DNA of 64,000 bases from positions 2,262,001 to 2,326,000 of the forward strand of contig NZ_WMEA01000001.1 in the NCBI RefSeq assembly GCF_021735925.1, given 5' to 3'. Shown in pieces: positions 24,877 to 33,152 of the stretch (position 1 is its first letter; every line of letters starts with the position of its first letter). Origin of the DNA: Loktanella sp. M215. Lineage in GTDB: Bacteria > Pseudomonadota > Alphaproteobacteria > Rhodobacterales > Rhodobacteraceae. The notes under the pieces are model-generated. The model ran no database searches. It saw only the letters and a program-made list of their open reading frames with translations, and had not been told where the DNA came from. Both the position numbers and the translations under genes were made by a program.

Positions 24877-25443
24877 ATGAACAACGACATCACACACACG
24901 GCGGGGAGGCTCATCCGCGGGTCGATCAGCACGACGACGCACGACATCGAAGTCGTCATCGGTAAGATCAAGACCGGACGGACGCTGGCTGAAAGGTTCT
25001 CGTTCTCGGATCTGGAGAAGCGTGACTCATATGAGATCGCAGAACTCTACGCCGGGGTGTCGTTCACCGCTTCGCTGACCGCATACCGCCGCAACGGCGA
25101 GTCCTGGCTTCTCGACTACGTGGACCAGCACAGCGAGCGCGGCAGGCTTGTCACGCGACTGATGGACGACCTGAGGGATCTCCTCATCACCTATCAGTAC
25201 GAAGCGTTCCGCTTACTGTGCCGGCACACGACGCTTCCGCACGTTCGGCGTGGCTTGGCTTTGATGTTCATCTGCCTCGACGCTGTCGATGCCGCAAACC
25301 TTTCGGCCTTCAAGTCGTTCGCTGGGATCTCCCAGCGGTGCGGCGATGCTCAGGGCGACGCCCAGTTGCTCGCTGAGGAACATCACCTTGGCCCCGATAC
25401 AGGTCTCTGGCCCGAATCCCCCAACATGAAATTCAAGTCTTAA
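24877..25443 (+). CDS. hypothetical protein of the mobile element
   Basis: 188 residues from the ATG at 24877, preceded by a GGAGA box; an in-frame start 36 bases upstream is less likely. No family recognised. The sequence is mixed charged and helical (SFSDLEKRDSYEIAELYAGVSF, RLVTRLMDDLRDLLITYQYEAFRLLCRH), without membrane segments. It lies 27 bases before the helicase gene on the same strand and is probably part of the replication or early region. Confidence 0.6.
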   Translation: MNNDITHTAGRLIRGSISTTTHDIEVVIGKIKTGRTLAERFSFSDLEKRDSYEIAELYAGVSFTASLTAYRRNGESWLLDYVDQHSERGRLVTRLMDDLRDLLITYQYEAFRLLCRHTTLPHVRRGLALMFICLDAVDAANLSAFKSFAGISQRCGDAQGDAQLLAEEHHLGPDTGLWPESPNMKFKS

Positions 25444-25470
25444 TCGGCGCAGCTTTTGTGCCCTACAAAC

Positions 25471-26844
25471 ATGGATGACGAAATGACAAATGCACAACCG
25501 ACAAAGGCTCGACTGAGCTACTTCATTAAAAATGGTATCGACCCGAAATCGCTGATGAGGACATGCCCTCCTCAGGAATATGTGGACGGTTTTCTGATCC
25601 CGGTGGGTGTTTGTACTGTCGTTGCAATGAAGGGATCTGCGGGCAAAACGACCGCATTCGTGCACGCAGGCATCAACGCAGCCGCGACGGGCATCATGGA
25701 TTTGTTCGGACTCCGTAATCACGACAAGCCTCAGCGCATGGTACTGGTGCTCGGCGAAGAGTCACCCCTCATGTTTAACCAGCGTCTCTCGAACGTCCTG
25801 CCGGATGGTGCTTTTGATCGTTACATCACCGCGTGTGAGTCCGGCATGATTGAGGTTGTCTGTTACCGTGAAGCGAAGCGCAACATGGTGACCCCCGACC
25901 ACATGATCAACGCTGAAGCAAAGCTTTCAGATGGTGGAGTTGAGTTGTTTGATGCCATTATTGAACTCAACCCCGATATTGTCGTGTTTGATACGCTAAC
26001 GTCGCTGTGTGGCGCAAATCAGACAGATGACACCATGGTATATTCTGTCATCGATATCCTCGACGACTTCGCATCCAAAGCCAAATGCGCCGTCATCCTG
26101 ACATCGCACCTGACAAAAGACGGCCTCAAGAAGATCGACGAAACCACAACATCAGACGAGCTGATCGCAACGATGCGTGGCTCGGCTGCTCTTGTGAACG
26201 CATCACGGCATTCAATCGTAATGGTTCCGGCATCTAAGGGTATGTACGAGAACATTAAGATCGATAAGGGTGACTCCCTGTGGGTCTGCGCAGTTAAGTC
26301 GAATATCGGTCACCCGAAAAACGGCGAAACATTTCCCGTCATCCGCTCAAAGAAGCGCATGACTTTCGTCGCGACTGCTCCGGACGGAAAGCCGATTGGT
26401 GAAGTCATGGAGCTCGAAGAAGCAGCGATGCTGCGTCGCCTCCGGCCGTACGTTTACCATGCAGTCAAAATCGCGGCAGAGCGTGGAATGCCGTACGCTG
26501 GCCGCGGGCAAAACGGTATTGTCGCTCAATCGGATAAGATTGTGAAAGAGCTTCTCCCTGAGGGCTCAACATCGAAGATGGTGTCGATGCTTGTCGACGA
26601 GATGACTGGCACACTGCTTACAATCTGCCGCACAAATCCGAAAGACATTGGCGTCCTCGACGTGATCGGTGGACCGTACAATGAGAACGACCCCGACACC
26701 GGCAAATTCCGGACATACATTTCCGGCGCACCTGACGTTCTGGGCATGGCAGCATTCATCAATGAGCAAGTAGACATGGACCCGAACGGTAAAAACCTTG
26801 GCCAGCACAACTTGAATGGAAATGCAGTCCAGGATCCGTTCTAA
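25471..26844 (+). CDS. RepA/RecA-like AAA ATPase, replication helicase of the mobile element
   Basis: 457 residues (a second ATG four codons later, 25483, is equally possible). A RecA-type ATPase core is visible: Walker A VVAMKGSAGKTT (about residues 50-61), MVLVLGEESP as the strand-Glu motif, Walker B DIVVFDTLTSL, then AVILTSHLTKDG with the sensor. This matches the RSF1010 RepA / AAA_25 type of hexameric helicases used by plasmids, phages and satellites. The C-terminal 200 residues have no recognised domain. Its stop overlaps the stop of the converging integrase by three bases. It implies that the element can replicate on its own after excision. Confidence 0.8.
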   Translation: MDDEMTNAQPTKARLSYFIKNGIDPKSLMRTCPPQEYVDGFLIPVGVCTVVAMKGSAGKTTAFVHAGINAAATGIMDLFGLRNHDKPQRMVLVLGEESPLMFNQRLSNVLPDGAFDRYITACESGMIEVVCYREAKRNMVTPDHMINAEAKLSDGGVELFDAIIELNPDIVVFDTLTSLCGANQTDDTMVYSVIDILDDFASKAKCAVILTSHLTKDGLKKIDETTTSDELIATMRGSAALVNASRHSIVMVPASKGMYENIKIDKGDSLWVCAVKSNIGHPKNGETFPVIRSKKRMTFVATAPDGKPIGEVMELEEAAMLRRLRPYVYHAVKIAAERGMPYAGRGQNGIVAQSDKIVKELLPEGSTSKMVSMLVDEMTGTLLTICRTNPKDIGVLDVIGGPYNENDPDTGKFRTYISGAPDVLGMAAFINEQVDMDPNGKNLGQHNLNGNAVQDPF

Positions 26845-27872
26845 AGCCTGACGGCATCTTTGCTCTTCGACTGATACGACGGACGGTGGTGCGCATAAAC
26901 GCGTTCCACCATCGTTGTGTTTTTATGACCAAGTCTACCCGCGATCTCGAACAGCGGCACGTCAGCTTGGGCCATCCACGTCGCAGCCGTATGCCTCAAA
27001 ACGTGCGGAGTGATGTCCAAGCCGCCCAAGCCGGCCCGCTCAACCGCTGTCCCAAATGCTTTCCGCACCGATGCGATAGACTTACCGCCGAACTCAATGA
27101 CGTTGCCAGTCACGGACCGCTTCCGAGCTTCGGTGAGGGCTTCCACGATGCCTTCATTGATGGGCACATGTGCAGCTGGCTTGATCCGAGCATCACCCCT
27201 GGCGGCTCTCTCTTCGCGCGTCTCGCGCAGGTCGACTTCCCCAAGCTCCAAGTCAACCCGATGCCAGGGCAGGGCGAGGATCGCGCCTGGGCGACCGGCA
27301 GTGTCAAGGCACAGTCGAACAAATAGCTTGATGTGTGCATGTTCGCATGCCGCGATCAGAGCACGCGCCTGATCCCGCGTCAGCGCGACGTCTTTCGCTT
27401 CCGAGGCCGGCGGCAAATCAAGCTTAGGCATCGTGATCGAAATCAGCTTTGCGCCGATTGCGATATTCCACGCTGAAGTCAATGACGATAATTCCTGCCG
27501 GATCGTGGGTCCCGCAACTCCGTCCTGACGACGTGAATACGCGTAATCTTTCGACCACTCCTTGTCGATCTCTTGCAGCGTGACGTCGCCAGCGTATCGA
27601 TTGACTGTCTTCTCGAGATACTTGAATTTGCGGTTCCAAGTCTTCTCGTTTTTTTCCTGCCGCTCTGCGGCCCACACCGACATAAGGTCGGAGACCGTCT
27701 CGATGGTGGCCTCATGCTCGTTACGTCCCGGCCTCTCCGCGATGTATTTCATGAGCACCGCTGTAGCTTTTCCGCGGCTCGTTTCACCAGTACTGATCCG
27801 CTTCTTCCCGTCGCGGATGTGTAGGTGCGGGCGTCCCTTGACCGACGTCAGGTATGGAAGGTTGTCAGTCAT
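26841..27872 (-). CDS. tyrosine recombinase/integrase
   Basis: 343 residues from the ATG at 27872, which overlaps the end of the repressor gene by 8 bases. It has the SAM-like N-terminal domain (WNRKFKYLEKTVNRYAGDVTLQEIDKEWSKDYAYSRR) and the catalytic domain with Arg in LDTAGRPGAILALPW, HVLRHTAATWM (H-x-x-R-H) and LGHKNTTMVERVYAHH with the nucleophilic Tyr. The usual ARxGE box reads GRPGA, a modest deviation. Intact and therefore the likely integrase of the 22-28 kb element; it may recognise a different site from the broken integrase near 21 kb. Confidence 0.9.
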   Translation of the reverse strand: MTDNLPYLTSVKGRPHLHIRDGKKRISTGETSRGKATAVLMKYIAERPGRNEHEATIETVSDLMSVWAAERQEKNEKTWNRKFKYLEKTVNRYAGDVTLQEIDKEWSKDYAYSRRQDGVAGPTIRQELSSLTSAWNIAIGAKLISITMPKLDLPPASEAKDVALTRDQARALIAACEHAHIKLFVRLCLDTAGRPGAILALPWHRVDLELGEVDLRETREERAARGDARIKPAAHVPINEGIVEALTEARKRSVTGNVIEFGGKSIASVRKAFGTAVERAGLGGLDITPHVLRHTAATWMAQADVPLFEIAGRLGHKNTTMVERVYAHHRPSYQSKSKDAVRL

Positions 27873-28248
27873 CTGAACTTTCTGTGATAATTTGAACGAT
27901 CTTCGCCGCCTCGGAAAACGGCATTTCAGTTGCAACCTCGAGGAACACACGACCCTTGTCGCCGTTCAAGGATGGCGAGATCGAATAGGCGTTCCGTGCG
28001 GGTGCGCTTTGCATCTCGATACCGTCAAGCTCCGTTCGGGCGGGGTCGATGTCTGAGGGCTTCACGCCGAACACCTTAGCTATTGCGATCAGCTTTGCAT
28101 CTGGCGGCATTGTTTTGCCGAGGACATATCGACCGAAGCTGTCACGCTGCATGCCAGAACGCCGCGCCAGTTCAGCTTGTGACAACCGGGATGCCGCGGT
28201 TAGCTTTTTCAAGTTTGATGCCCATATTGGAAGTTCCTCATCTGCCAC
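27865..28248 (-). CDS. XRE-family (Cro/CI-like) transcriptional regulator
   Basis: 127 residues. Residues about 10-66 form a helix-turn-helix of the XRE type: LKKLTAASRLSQAELARRSGMQRDSFGRYVLGKTMPPDAKLIAIAKVFGVKPSDI. The remaining C-terminal region is short and has no peptidase active site, so it is not a LexA-like self-cleaving repressor. It is translated in tandem with the integrase and probably keeps the element quiet by binding the repeats just upstream of its own start. Confidence 0.87.
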   Translation of the reverse strand: MADEELPIWASNLKKLTAASRLSQAELARRSGMQRDSFGRYVLGKTMPPDAKLIAIAKVFGVKPSDIDPARTELDGIEMQSAPARNAYSISPSLNGDKGRVFLEVATEMPFSEAAKIVQIITESSDD

Positions 28249-28266
28249 TGTCGTACTCCAAATTAT

Positions 28267-28309
28267 ATTCGCATCATTCGCATTATTATGCTTCCGTGTC
28301 TCATGTCAA
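28267..28309 (-). promoter_or_regulatory. repressor-integrase promoter with tandem operator-like repeats
   Basis: On the minus strand TTGACA (28309-28304) and AATAAT (28287-28282) are 16 bases apart, a good sigma-70 promoter. Overlapping its downstream edge are two direct copies of ATGCGAAT (28283-28276 and 28274-28267), nine bases apart. The arrangement fits autorepression of the XRE gene, which begins about 20 bases later. Confidence 0.6.
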
Positions 28310-28917
28310 TGAATCCTGATAATCGATGCAGCATTCGTCACGACGCTGGTGCGAACTATGACGAGGTCATGGGAGCGGCACTTCAACAGACTGCCGCCAT
28401 ATGAAACGTAGTTGAGGCTCCGTTAAATCTAGGCCTTGAGGGCTTTTAGAGAGCTTTGCTTATGTTCGGTTGTGTTGAGCTCTGGATTTGCCATGCGCCA
28501 TAATTAACACGTGGCGGATCTCTATTCTCCGGTCCGGTCGAGTGTCAGATGCTAAGCAAAACCGACTTTTGTGCCACATGGCTGACCCAAAGAGCGGTTG
28601 GCTGACTTCCTGCCTCAGTGATCGTAACCCAAAGGGCGGAGAGGCATGGACCACGACGACCATTGCCGAAGGCCCGCACATTGGCTCGGAGAGACAGGGC
28701 GCGGGCCATTCGGACAGGGAGGATGGGTTGGGACGAAGTGGGCGCAAGCCGCACTGCCGACTGTAGCACGATGTTACGCCCAAAGAGCGGGGCAGGGGCC
28801 AAGCGGTCGTTCCTGCAAACCGCAGCGAAGGTCCGGAAAGAGCCGATTTTGTTGAAAAAACAAAGGTTCCCTCGCGCAGAAAGTCAGGCGCCGATGATGG
28901 CGCGAACGCCTTAGTTA
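28310..28917. other. about 600 bases without a recognisable gene; three CCCAAAG(A/G)GCGG copies
   Basis: Open frames on either strand here have no recognisable family features and contradictory frames. The only structure is CCCAAAGAGCGG at 28586-28597 and 28778-28789 with CCCAAAGGGCGG at 28628-28639, all in the same orientation. This may be the right end of the mobile element or intergenic repeat DNA. Confidence 0.5.
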
Positions 28918-29301
28918 TCAGGCCGGGCGCACATGCTGCGGTGCGGGAAGGATTTTGGCCAATTTCCGGAGGTTCTGGGCGGTGGCAGCGAGCAGAAATT
29001 CGTCATTTGCGCCGTTCGGACCACGTAATCGGAGCCGCCCCAGCCGCAGAATGCGCTTGAGGTGGGCGAATAGCATCTCAATCTTCTTTCGAAGCCGCAT
29101 TGAGACGGTGTATTGCTCCGTCTTCGCGATGTCGCGGGCGACTTGGCGGGCATCTTCATGCTCTTAGCGGGTGATCTTGCGGGCGTCGGCATTTGGGCAG
29201 CATTTTTGCTTCGAAGGGCAGGATTGGCAGGTCAGCGTCAGGGCCTGATACTTGGCGCCTCCCTTGCCGGTCTGGCCACGGTTCGGGTCTGAGTAGTTGC
29301 C
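28918..29301 (-). pseudogene. IS1182-family transposase, C-terminal remnant with in-frame stop
   Basis: In one frame the minus strand reads NYSDPNRGQTGKGG, then the cysteine cluster CQSCPSKQKCCPNADARKITR, an in-frame TAA (29164-29166), EDARQVARDIAKTEQYTVSM and RLRKKIEMLFAHLKRILRL with RLRGPNGANDEFLLAATAQNLRKLAK. These are the conserved C-terminal blocks of IS1182-type transposases (normally about 450 residues). The first two thirds are missing, upstream of 29301 the frame meets a stop, and no terminal repeats are seen. Confidence 0.82.
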
Positions 29302-29532
29302 TTATGTGTCTCAGCCTATACAAAGGCGGTACTGTGCCACGGCTGATGCTAGTATTATCCGGTGCGGCGATGCTGCCTATGCACGACTTCCTGCAAGACG
29401 CCGTCGCCTGGTGGGCCGACGCAGCTGGCGCTTCGGTGTTGGCCGAATGGAATAAGGCCGCCCCTTCGGCATGACCTCCCACCAGGCGTGCCGCAGGTTG
29501 CGGATCGCGACACCGACAGTCAGCCCCGCACA
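29302..29532. other. spacer with no recognised gene
   Basis: 231 bases between the IS1182 remnant and the TonB-like gene. Short open frames exist but none resembles a known family and no promoter or terminator stands out. Possibly further insertion-sequence debris. Confidence 0.4.
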
Positions 29533-31020
29533 TCAATCCGGTTGCGTCGTGACGAAGAAGTAGACCCATTCGCCCTTGAAGTCTGAATGCGCCCTGCGTG
29601 CTGCCGCGATCCTGTCCTTCAGAAATGACAGATACGGTGCCGCTGGTTCCGTGACGGGCCGCATCCCGTCGTACAGCGGAACGGATGTCGCGAAGGCTGC
29701 GGCGATCTCCTGACCGTAGGGGGGGCCGACGGTCAGGGTCAGATAAGGTTTGCCGTTACGCGGGCGGCCGACGGTCATTGCGGCCTTGGCAGCCAAAGGT
29801 TCTAGCGGGACCGTGGTATTGGGTTGCAGGTGTATCACGCTGCCGTCCGCCGCAAAATAATCGACATAGACAAAGCTGTCGTAGTCTGGTCCCGCCAGAT
29901 CAAGCTGCAGGGGCTGGCCGTCGGTATAGGTATAATCGCGGGCAAAGCCGTTGGCACCGATGACCCTCGGGTTCGTCAGCTGTTCGTCCGATTGTGGCAG
30001 ACCTGCGTCCGCGATCCCGGCCAAGGCGCCGCACTGGGGGCGGGGCAGGATCTTCAGATTGTCGGCGACCGCGATCGCCGTACCCATCTGCGCGCGCAGG
30101 GCGGACAGGACCGGGCCCCGCAGGGCGTCCTCTGGAATATGGCCCGACAGGGACAGGGTCCCCGTTGCGGGGTCGAAAACCGTCTGCAACCGGGCGCATG
30201 GCACTGCCGACAACAGCCCCGCTATCCCGTCGCGCACCTTGCTGGCGTCGGCAGAGGCATCGCCTTCGGTGGAAAAGGCGGCGATGGCGGCCAGTGACTG
30301 GGCCGTCAGGGGTGCCGTGTCACCGCCGGACCACGCCAGTGATGCGATCCGGGCGGTTGCGGGCAGGGGCAAATCGGTGGCCGCTTCGGAGGGCAGATCC
30401 GATGGCATGGTTTTGGTCGCCGCAGGCGGACCGGGTGTGACAGCCGTGGCCGGTGCCGTTGCTGCAGCGAGGGTCGCACCCTGCGGCGGCAGAGCGGCGG
30501 CGCTGCGCGATTTGGCCAGCGTGGCGCGCTGGACCGGTCTTGTCGGCACGGCGGCGGCAACCCGCAGCGCCGTTGGTACCGTGGACGCCACCGGTGTGGC
30601 GGTGGATGGCGCCGGGGCGACCGTTGGAGAGGGGAGTGCCACGACGGGGGCCGGGACCGGGCTCGGCCTTGCTGCGACGATCGCATCAGGCGTGGGCAGG
30701 CGCGCCACGGTCGCCAGCGGTGTCGCAACGATGCGGGCCTGCGGCACGATGGGCGCCTCTGCCCGCGGGCGGGTCTGCAGCACGCGGCCCTGTATGGCCG
30801 TGGTCACGGTGGCTTCGCCCTCTGCCGCGGCCTCTCCGCCGGTCTCTGCGGGGCGCCCTTCGGTCTGGCGCACGGCCTGCGATATCATCTCGATCCGGGT
30901 TTGCGGAGGCGTCTGATCGGGAATGGACCGCGGCGACAGCACCATGGCCAGTCCCGACATGGCCGCACCGTGCAGGGCCAGTGATCCGGCAACAGCGGCA
31001 AGGGTGCGAGGGCCGATCAT
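29533..31020 (-). CDS. TonB-like inner-membrane protein with BON-like and DUF4384-like C-terminal module, T6SS-associated
   Basis: 495 residues. An N-terminal anchor (RTLAAVAGSLALHGAAMSGLAMV) resembles TonB anchors, including the Ser/His-type helix, and is followed by about 200 residues of Ala/Pro/Val-rich linker (PAPVVALPSPTVAPAPS...). The folded C-terminal part is not a TonB carboxy domain: a BON-like stretch (LSLSGHIPEDALRGPVLSAL), a Cys-containing segment, then SFVYVDYFAADGSVIHLQPN and PLYDGMRPVTEPAAPYLSFL. The same elements end the PpkA kinase of this locus (GNVFHLLPN, IFDGLRPTTESAAGY). It is encoded with ExbB and two ExbD proteins by four-base overlaps, so it is inferred to be driven or sensed by their proton channel. 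Function in T6SS is inferred, not known to me. Confidence 0.75.
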   Translation of the reverse strand: MIGPRTLAAVAGSLALHGAAMSGLAMVLSPRSIPDQTPPQTRIEMISQAVRQTEGRPAETGGEAAAEGEATVTTAIQGRVLQTRPRAEAPIVPQARIVATPLATVARLPTPDAIVAARPSPVPAPVVALPSPTVAPAPSTATPVASTVPTALRVAAAVPTRPVQRATLAKSRSAAALPPQGATLAAATAPATAVTPGPPAATKTMPSDLPSEAATDLPLPATARIASLAWSGGDTAPLTAQSLAAIAAFSTEGDASADASKVRDGIAGLLSAVPCARLQTVFDPATGTLSLSGHIPEDALRGPVLSALRAQMGTAIAVADNLKILPRPQCGALAGIADAGLPQSDEQLTNPRVIGANGFARDYTYTDGQPLQLDLAGPDYDSFVYVDYFAADGSVIHLQPNTTVPLEPLAAKAAMTVGRPRNGKPYLTLTVGPPYGQEIAAAFATSVPLYDGMRPVTEPAAPYLSFLKDRIAAARRAHSDFKGEWVYFFVTTQPD

Positions 31021-31421
31021 GGCGCGGGTGGCGTGACGACAAGGACGATGTCCGTTGCACCGCGGCTTTCCAGTTCGGCGACCAATGGCAGGACCGACGC
31101 CAGCGGTGCCGCGTGATGGGCATTGATGCGGATCAAGCGGTCCGGTGTGACGGTCAGGTCCTGCGCGATTTGGGCGATCAGGGCGGCATGGTCCAGCGCG
31201 GTGCCGTCCAATGCCAGCGCGCCGTCGTCGGCAATGGCAAGCGTCAGTCCGCCCCCGGGCATGTCGGTCCCCGTGCGTGCCACGGCGGGTGCGACCTCGA
31301 ACGGGGCGGTCGCGTCCATGCGGCCGATCAGCATGAAGAAGACCAGCAGGAAGAACACGACGTCGATCAGCGGCACGATGGTTTCCGGCGCGGTCCGACG
31401 CGTGGCACGCGCAAGCCTCAT
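31017..31421 (-). CDS. exbD-like: biopolymer transporter ExbD/TolR family protein
   Basis: 134 residues from the ATG at 31421, overlapping the previous ExbD-like gene's stop. A single N-terminal transmembrane helix with the proton-channel Asp (VPLIDVVFFLLVFFML) follows a basic cytoplasmic start (MRLARATRRTAPE); the periplasmic domain ends VLPLVAELESRGATDIVLV, as in ExbD/TolR. Two different ExbD proteins in one operon suggest a heteromeric stator. Energises the TonB-like protein encoded next. Confidence 0.88.
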   Translation of the reverse strand: MRLARATRRTAPETIVPLIDVVFFLLVFFMLIGRMDATAPFEVAPAVARTGTDMPGGGLTLAIADDGALALDGTALDHAALIAQIAQDLTVTPDRLIRINAHHAAPLASVLPLVAELESRGATDIVLVVTPPAP

Positions 31422-31813
31422 GGTGCTGCGACCCGCACCACGCGCAGGCTTTTGATGCCGGCGCCGGTGATGGTGTCCATCAACGACACCAGCGACTGGG
31501 TGTCGCCGCGCAAGGACGGCAGGATCAGAATCTGCGTGTCGGCCGGCAGCGCCGCAAGACGGACGGACAGGGCATCGAGAGAGAGCACTTCGCCCGCCAG
31601 CCATGTCTGACCGTCAGCGCCGAGGCGGATCATGACGGGCGTGGCGTCCGCAGGCGTGCCTGCACCTTCGGTCGCGGTCCGCGACAGGGGGATCATGTCG
31701 AGGTTCAGGTAGGTCGAGGTGACCATGAAGAAGACCAGCATGATCAGCAGCACGTCGATCATCGACACCAGAGAGATCAGTCGCGGCGGTGGGGGCGGGC
31801 GGCGCAGATGCAC
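31418..31813 (-). CDS. exbD-like: biopolymer transporter ExbD/TolR family protein
   Basis: 131 residues. Basic Pro-rich N-terminus (HLRRPPPPPR), then the helix SLVSMIDVLLIMLVFFMV with the conserved Asp, and a small periplasmic domain ending SLVSLMDTITGAGIKSLRVVRV. Only distantly similar to the second ExbD encoded downstream, so the pair is an old duplication or two lineages. It begins 3 bases after the ExbB gene. Confidence 0.88.
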   Translation of the reverse strand: MHLRRPPPPPRLISLVSMIDVLLIMLVFFMVTSTYLNLDMIPLSRTATEGAGTPADATPVMIRLGADGQTWLAGEVLSLDALSVRLAALPADTQILILPSLRGDTQSLVSLMDTITGAGIKSLRVVRVAAP

Positions 31814-31816
31814 GCT

Positions 31817-32437
31817 TCAGACGCCCGCGTCGTACCGGGTCAGCAACTGGCCGACGTCGGTTTCAATCCTAGTCCCAGCGCGTTCGACCCATTCCGACAG
31901 AAGGGTCGCGCCGACGGCCGCCGGAATGGCGACCAGCAACCCGGCGGCAGTCGTCAGCAGCGCGGTCCAGATGCCGCCCGCCAGCAAGGATGCATTGGCC
32001 GCCCCCTGCGCCAGCGCCAGTTGCTGGAACGCCGAGATCATGCCTAGCACGGTGCCCAGCAGCCCCAGCAGCGGGCTGACCATGGCGATCAGTTCCAGCA
32101 GTCGGATATGGCGCTGCATCACCGCCATTTCGGCGTTGCCGCGCCATTCCAGTTCCGCCACCAGCACCGCACGGGGGCGGTTCGCCGCAAGCCCCTTCAT
32201 GGCCGTCAGTGTCATCCGGTCGGCGGGGGCGGTGGCGCCTTCAAGCGCCCGCTGGGCGGCATGGTGGTCGCCGGTTGCGAAGGCCTCGATCGCCGCGTGG
32301 CGGCGCGACTCGCCTGCTGTCACGCCGCGCAGGTGGGCGACCTTCACGGCAATCAGCGCCAGCGACCCGACCGACATGACAAGCAGAAGAAAGACAATCG
32401 GCCCGCCGGCGACCAGCATGTCGAAGGGTGCGCCCAC
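31817..32437 (-). CDS. exbB-like: MotA/TolQ/ExbB proton channel family protein
   Basis: 206 residues with three hydrophobic segments: an N-terminal one (IVFLLLVMSVGSLALIAVKV), then the pair containing LLELIAMVSPLLGLLGTVLGMISAFQQLA and GGIWTALLTTAAGLLVAIPAAVG, which are the most conserved parts of ExbB/TolQ. With the two ExbD proteins it forms the proton-motive-force-driven stator complex in the inner membrane. Lies 4 bases after the periplasmic protein gene of the same operon. Confidence 0.9.
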   Translation of the reverse strand: MGAPFDMLVAGGPIVFLLLVMSVGSLALIAVKVAHLRGVTAGESRRHAAIEAFATGDHHAAQRALEGATAPADRMTLTAMKGLAANRPRAVLVAELEWRGNAEMAVMQRHIRLLELIAMVSPLLGLLGTVLGMISAFQQLALAQGAANASLLAGGIWTALLTTAAGLLVAIPAAVGATLLSEWVERAGTRIETDVGQLLTRYDAGV

Positions 32438-32441
32438 GGTC

Positions 32442-32891
32442 CTATTTCACCAAGTCCGCCGCCGTCCGGCTGGTCAGGTCGACCAGTGGAAAGCAGTCCG
32501 TCGCGTCCTCGTTCTGGAAGTTGCAGACAGGGATATCGTGCAGCAGCACCTGTGAGATTGCGTCACAGGCGATGCCGGGGATTTCGAACAGCTTGAGCGT
32601 CGTGCGGGCGGCGGGCAGGGGTGCTGCGTCGATCGACAGAAGCTGGTCGATGATGCCGCCCTTGTCGAGGATCGCCAGCGACATCTGAAACCCCGAAAAG
32701 CTTTTGCCGGTGCCGTTGCGGAACAGGAAAAACGCGCGGCAGCTGTCACCTTCGCCCGCCTCGAACTTGTTCAGTTCGACGGTCAGACGGCTGGATGATG
32801 GCTCGGGTGCCGCCGCTTGTGCAGCGGACCCGGTCGGCTGTGCCGCGACAGCCATGACCAGCGCGACGCAGAGGATCGGAAATCTCGTCAT
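32442..32891 (-). CDS. small periplasmic protein of the ExbB/ExbD module
   Basis: 149 residues from the ATG at 32891; an upstream TTG would add residues lacking signal-peptide character. A signal peptide (FPILCVALVMAVAAQPTGSAAQA) precedes a compact domain with three Cys (DSCRAFFLF, GIACDAI, VCNFQNEDATDCF), probably a disulfide-bonded periplasmic fold. No family assigned with certainty. As the first gene of the operon it is likely a periplasmic partner of the TonB-like protein. Confidence 0.65.
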   Translation of the reverse strand: MTRFPILCVALVMAVAAQPTGSAAQAAAPEPSSSRLTVELNKFEAGEGDSCRAFFLFRNGTGKSFSGFQMSLAILDKGGIIDQLLSIDAAPLPAARTTLKLFEIPGIACDAISQVLLHDIPVCNFQNEDATDCFPLVDLTSRTAADLVK

Positions 32892-33070
32892 GAAACGCTC
32901 CGTCAGGGCGGGGTTGCTTGCAGGATGGGCGCAGATTGCGACCTGCGTCAAGCCACTCCGAACGACTGCAACCGTGAAAGAATGGTTGACCAGTGACAAA
33001 CTTTCCGTAAGGTCACACGCAGTCGTGAGCCCGTTACCGCCGCAATCAAATCAAGTGTTTGTCATGTGTT

Positions 33071-33088
33071 GGTCGGTGGTATCCGACC
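33071..33088 (+). terminator. hairpin with downstream T run upstream of tssA
   Basis: GGTCGG-TGGTAT-CCGACC followed by TGTTGTTTTTC, 65 bases before the tssA start in the 261-base divergent region. The stem is only six pairs, so it may be an attenuator or an operator palindrome rather than a strong terminator. The T6SS and ExbB/D-module promoters should lie in this same region, but no convincing hexamer pair could be chosen by eye. Confidence 0.35.
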
Positions 33089-33152
33089 TGTTGTTTTTCA
33101 AGGATTTAAGGGTTTTCGTGTGAGGCGATAAGGTGGAAGGTCGGGCTATGCT

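Noticed and set aside
28460..28914. Open frames on both strands between the repressor and the IS1182 remnant
   Set aside because: No ribosome sites, no family similarity and mutually exclusive frames.
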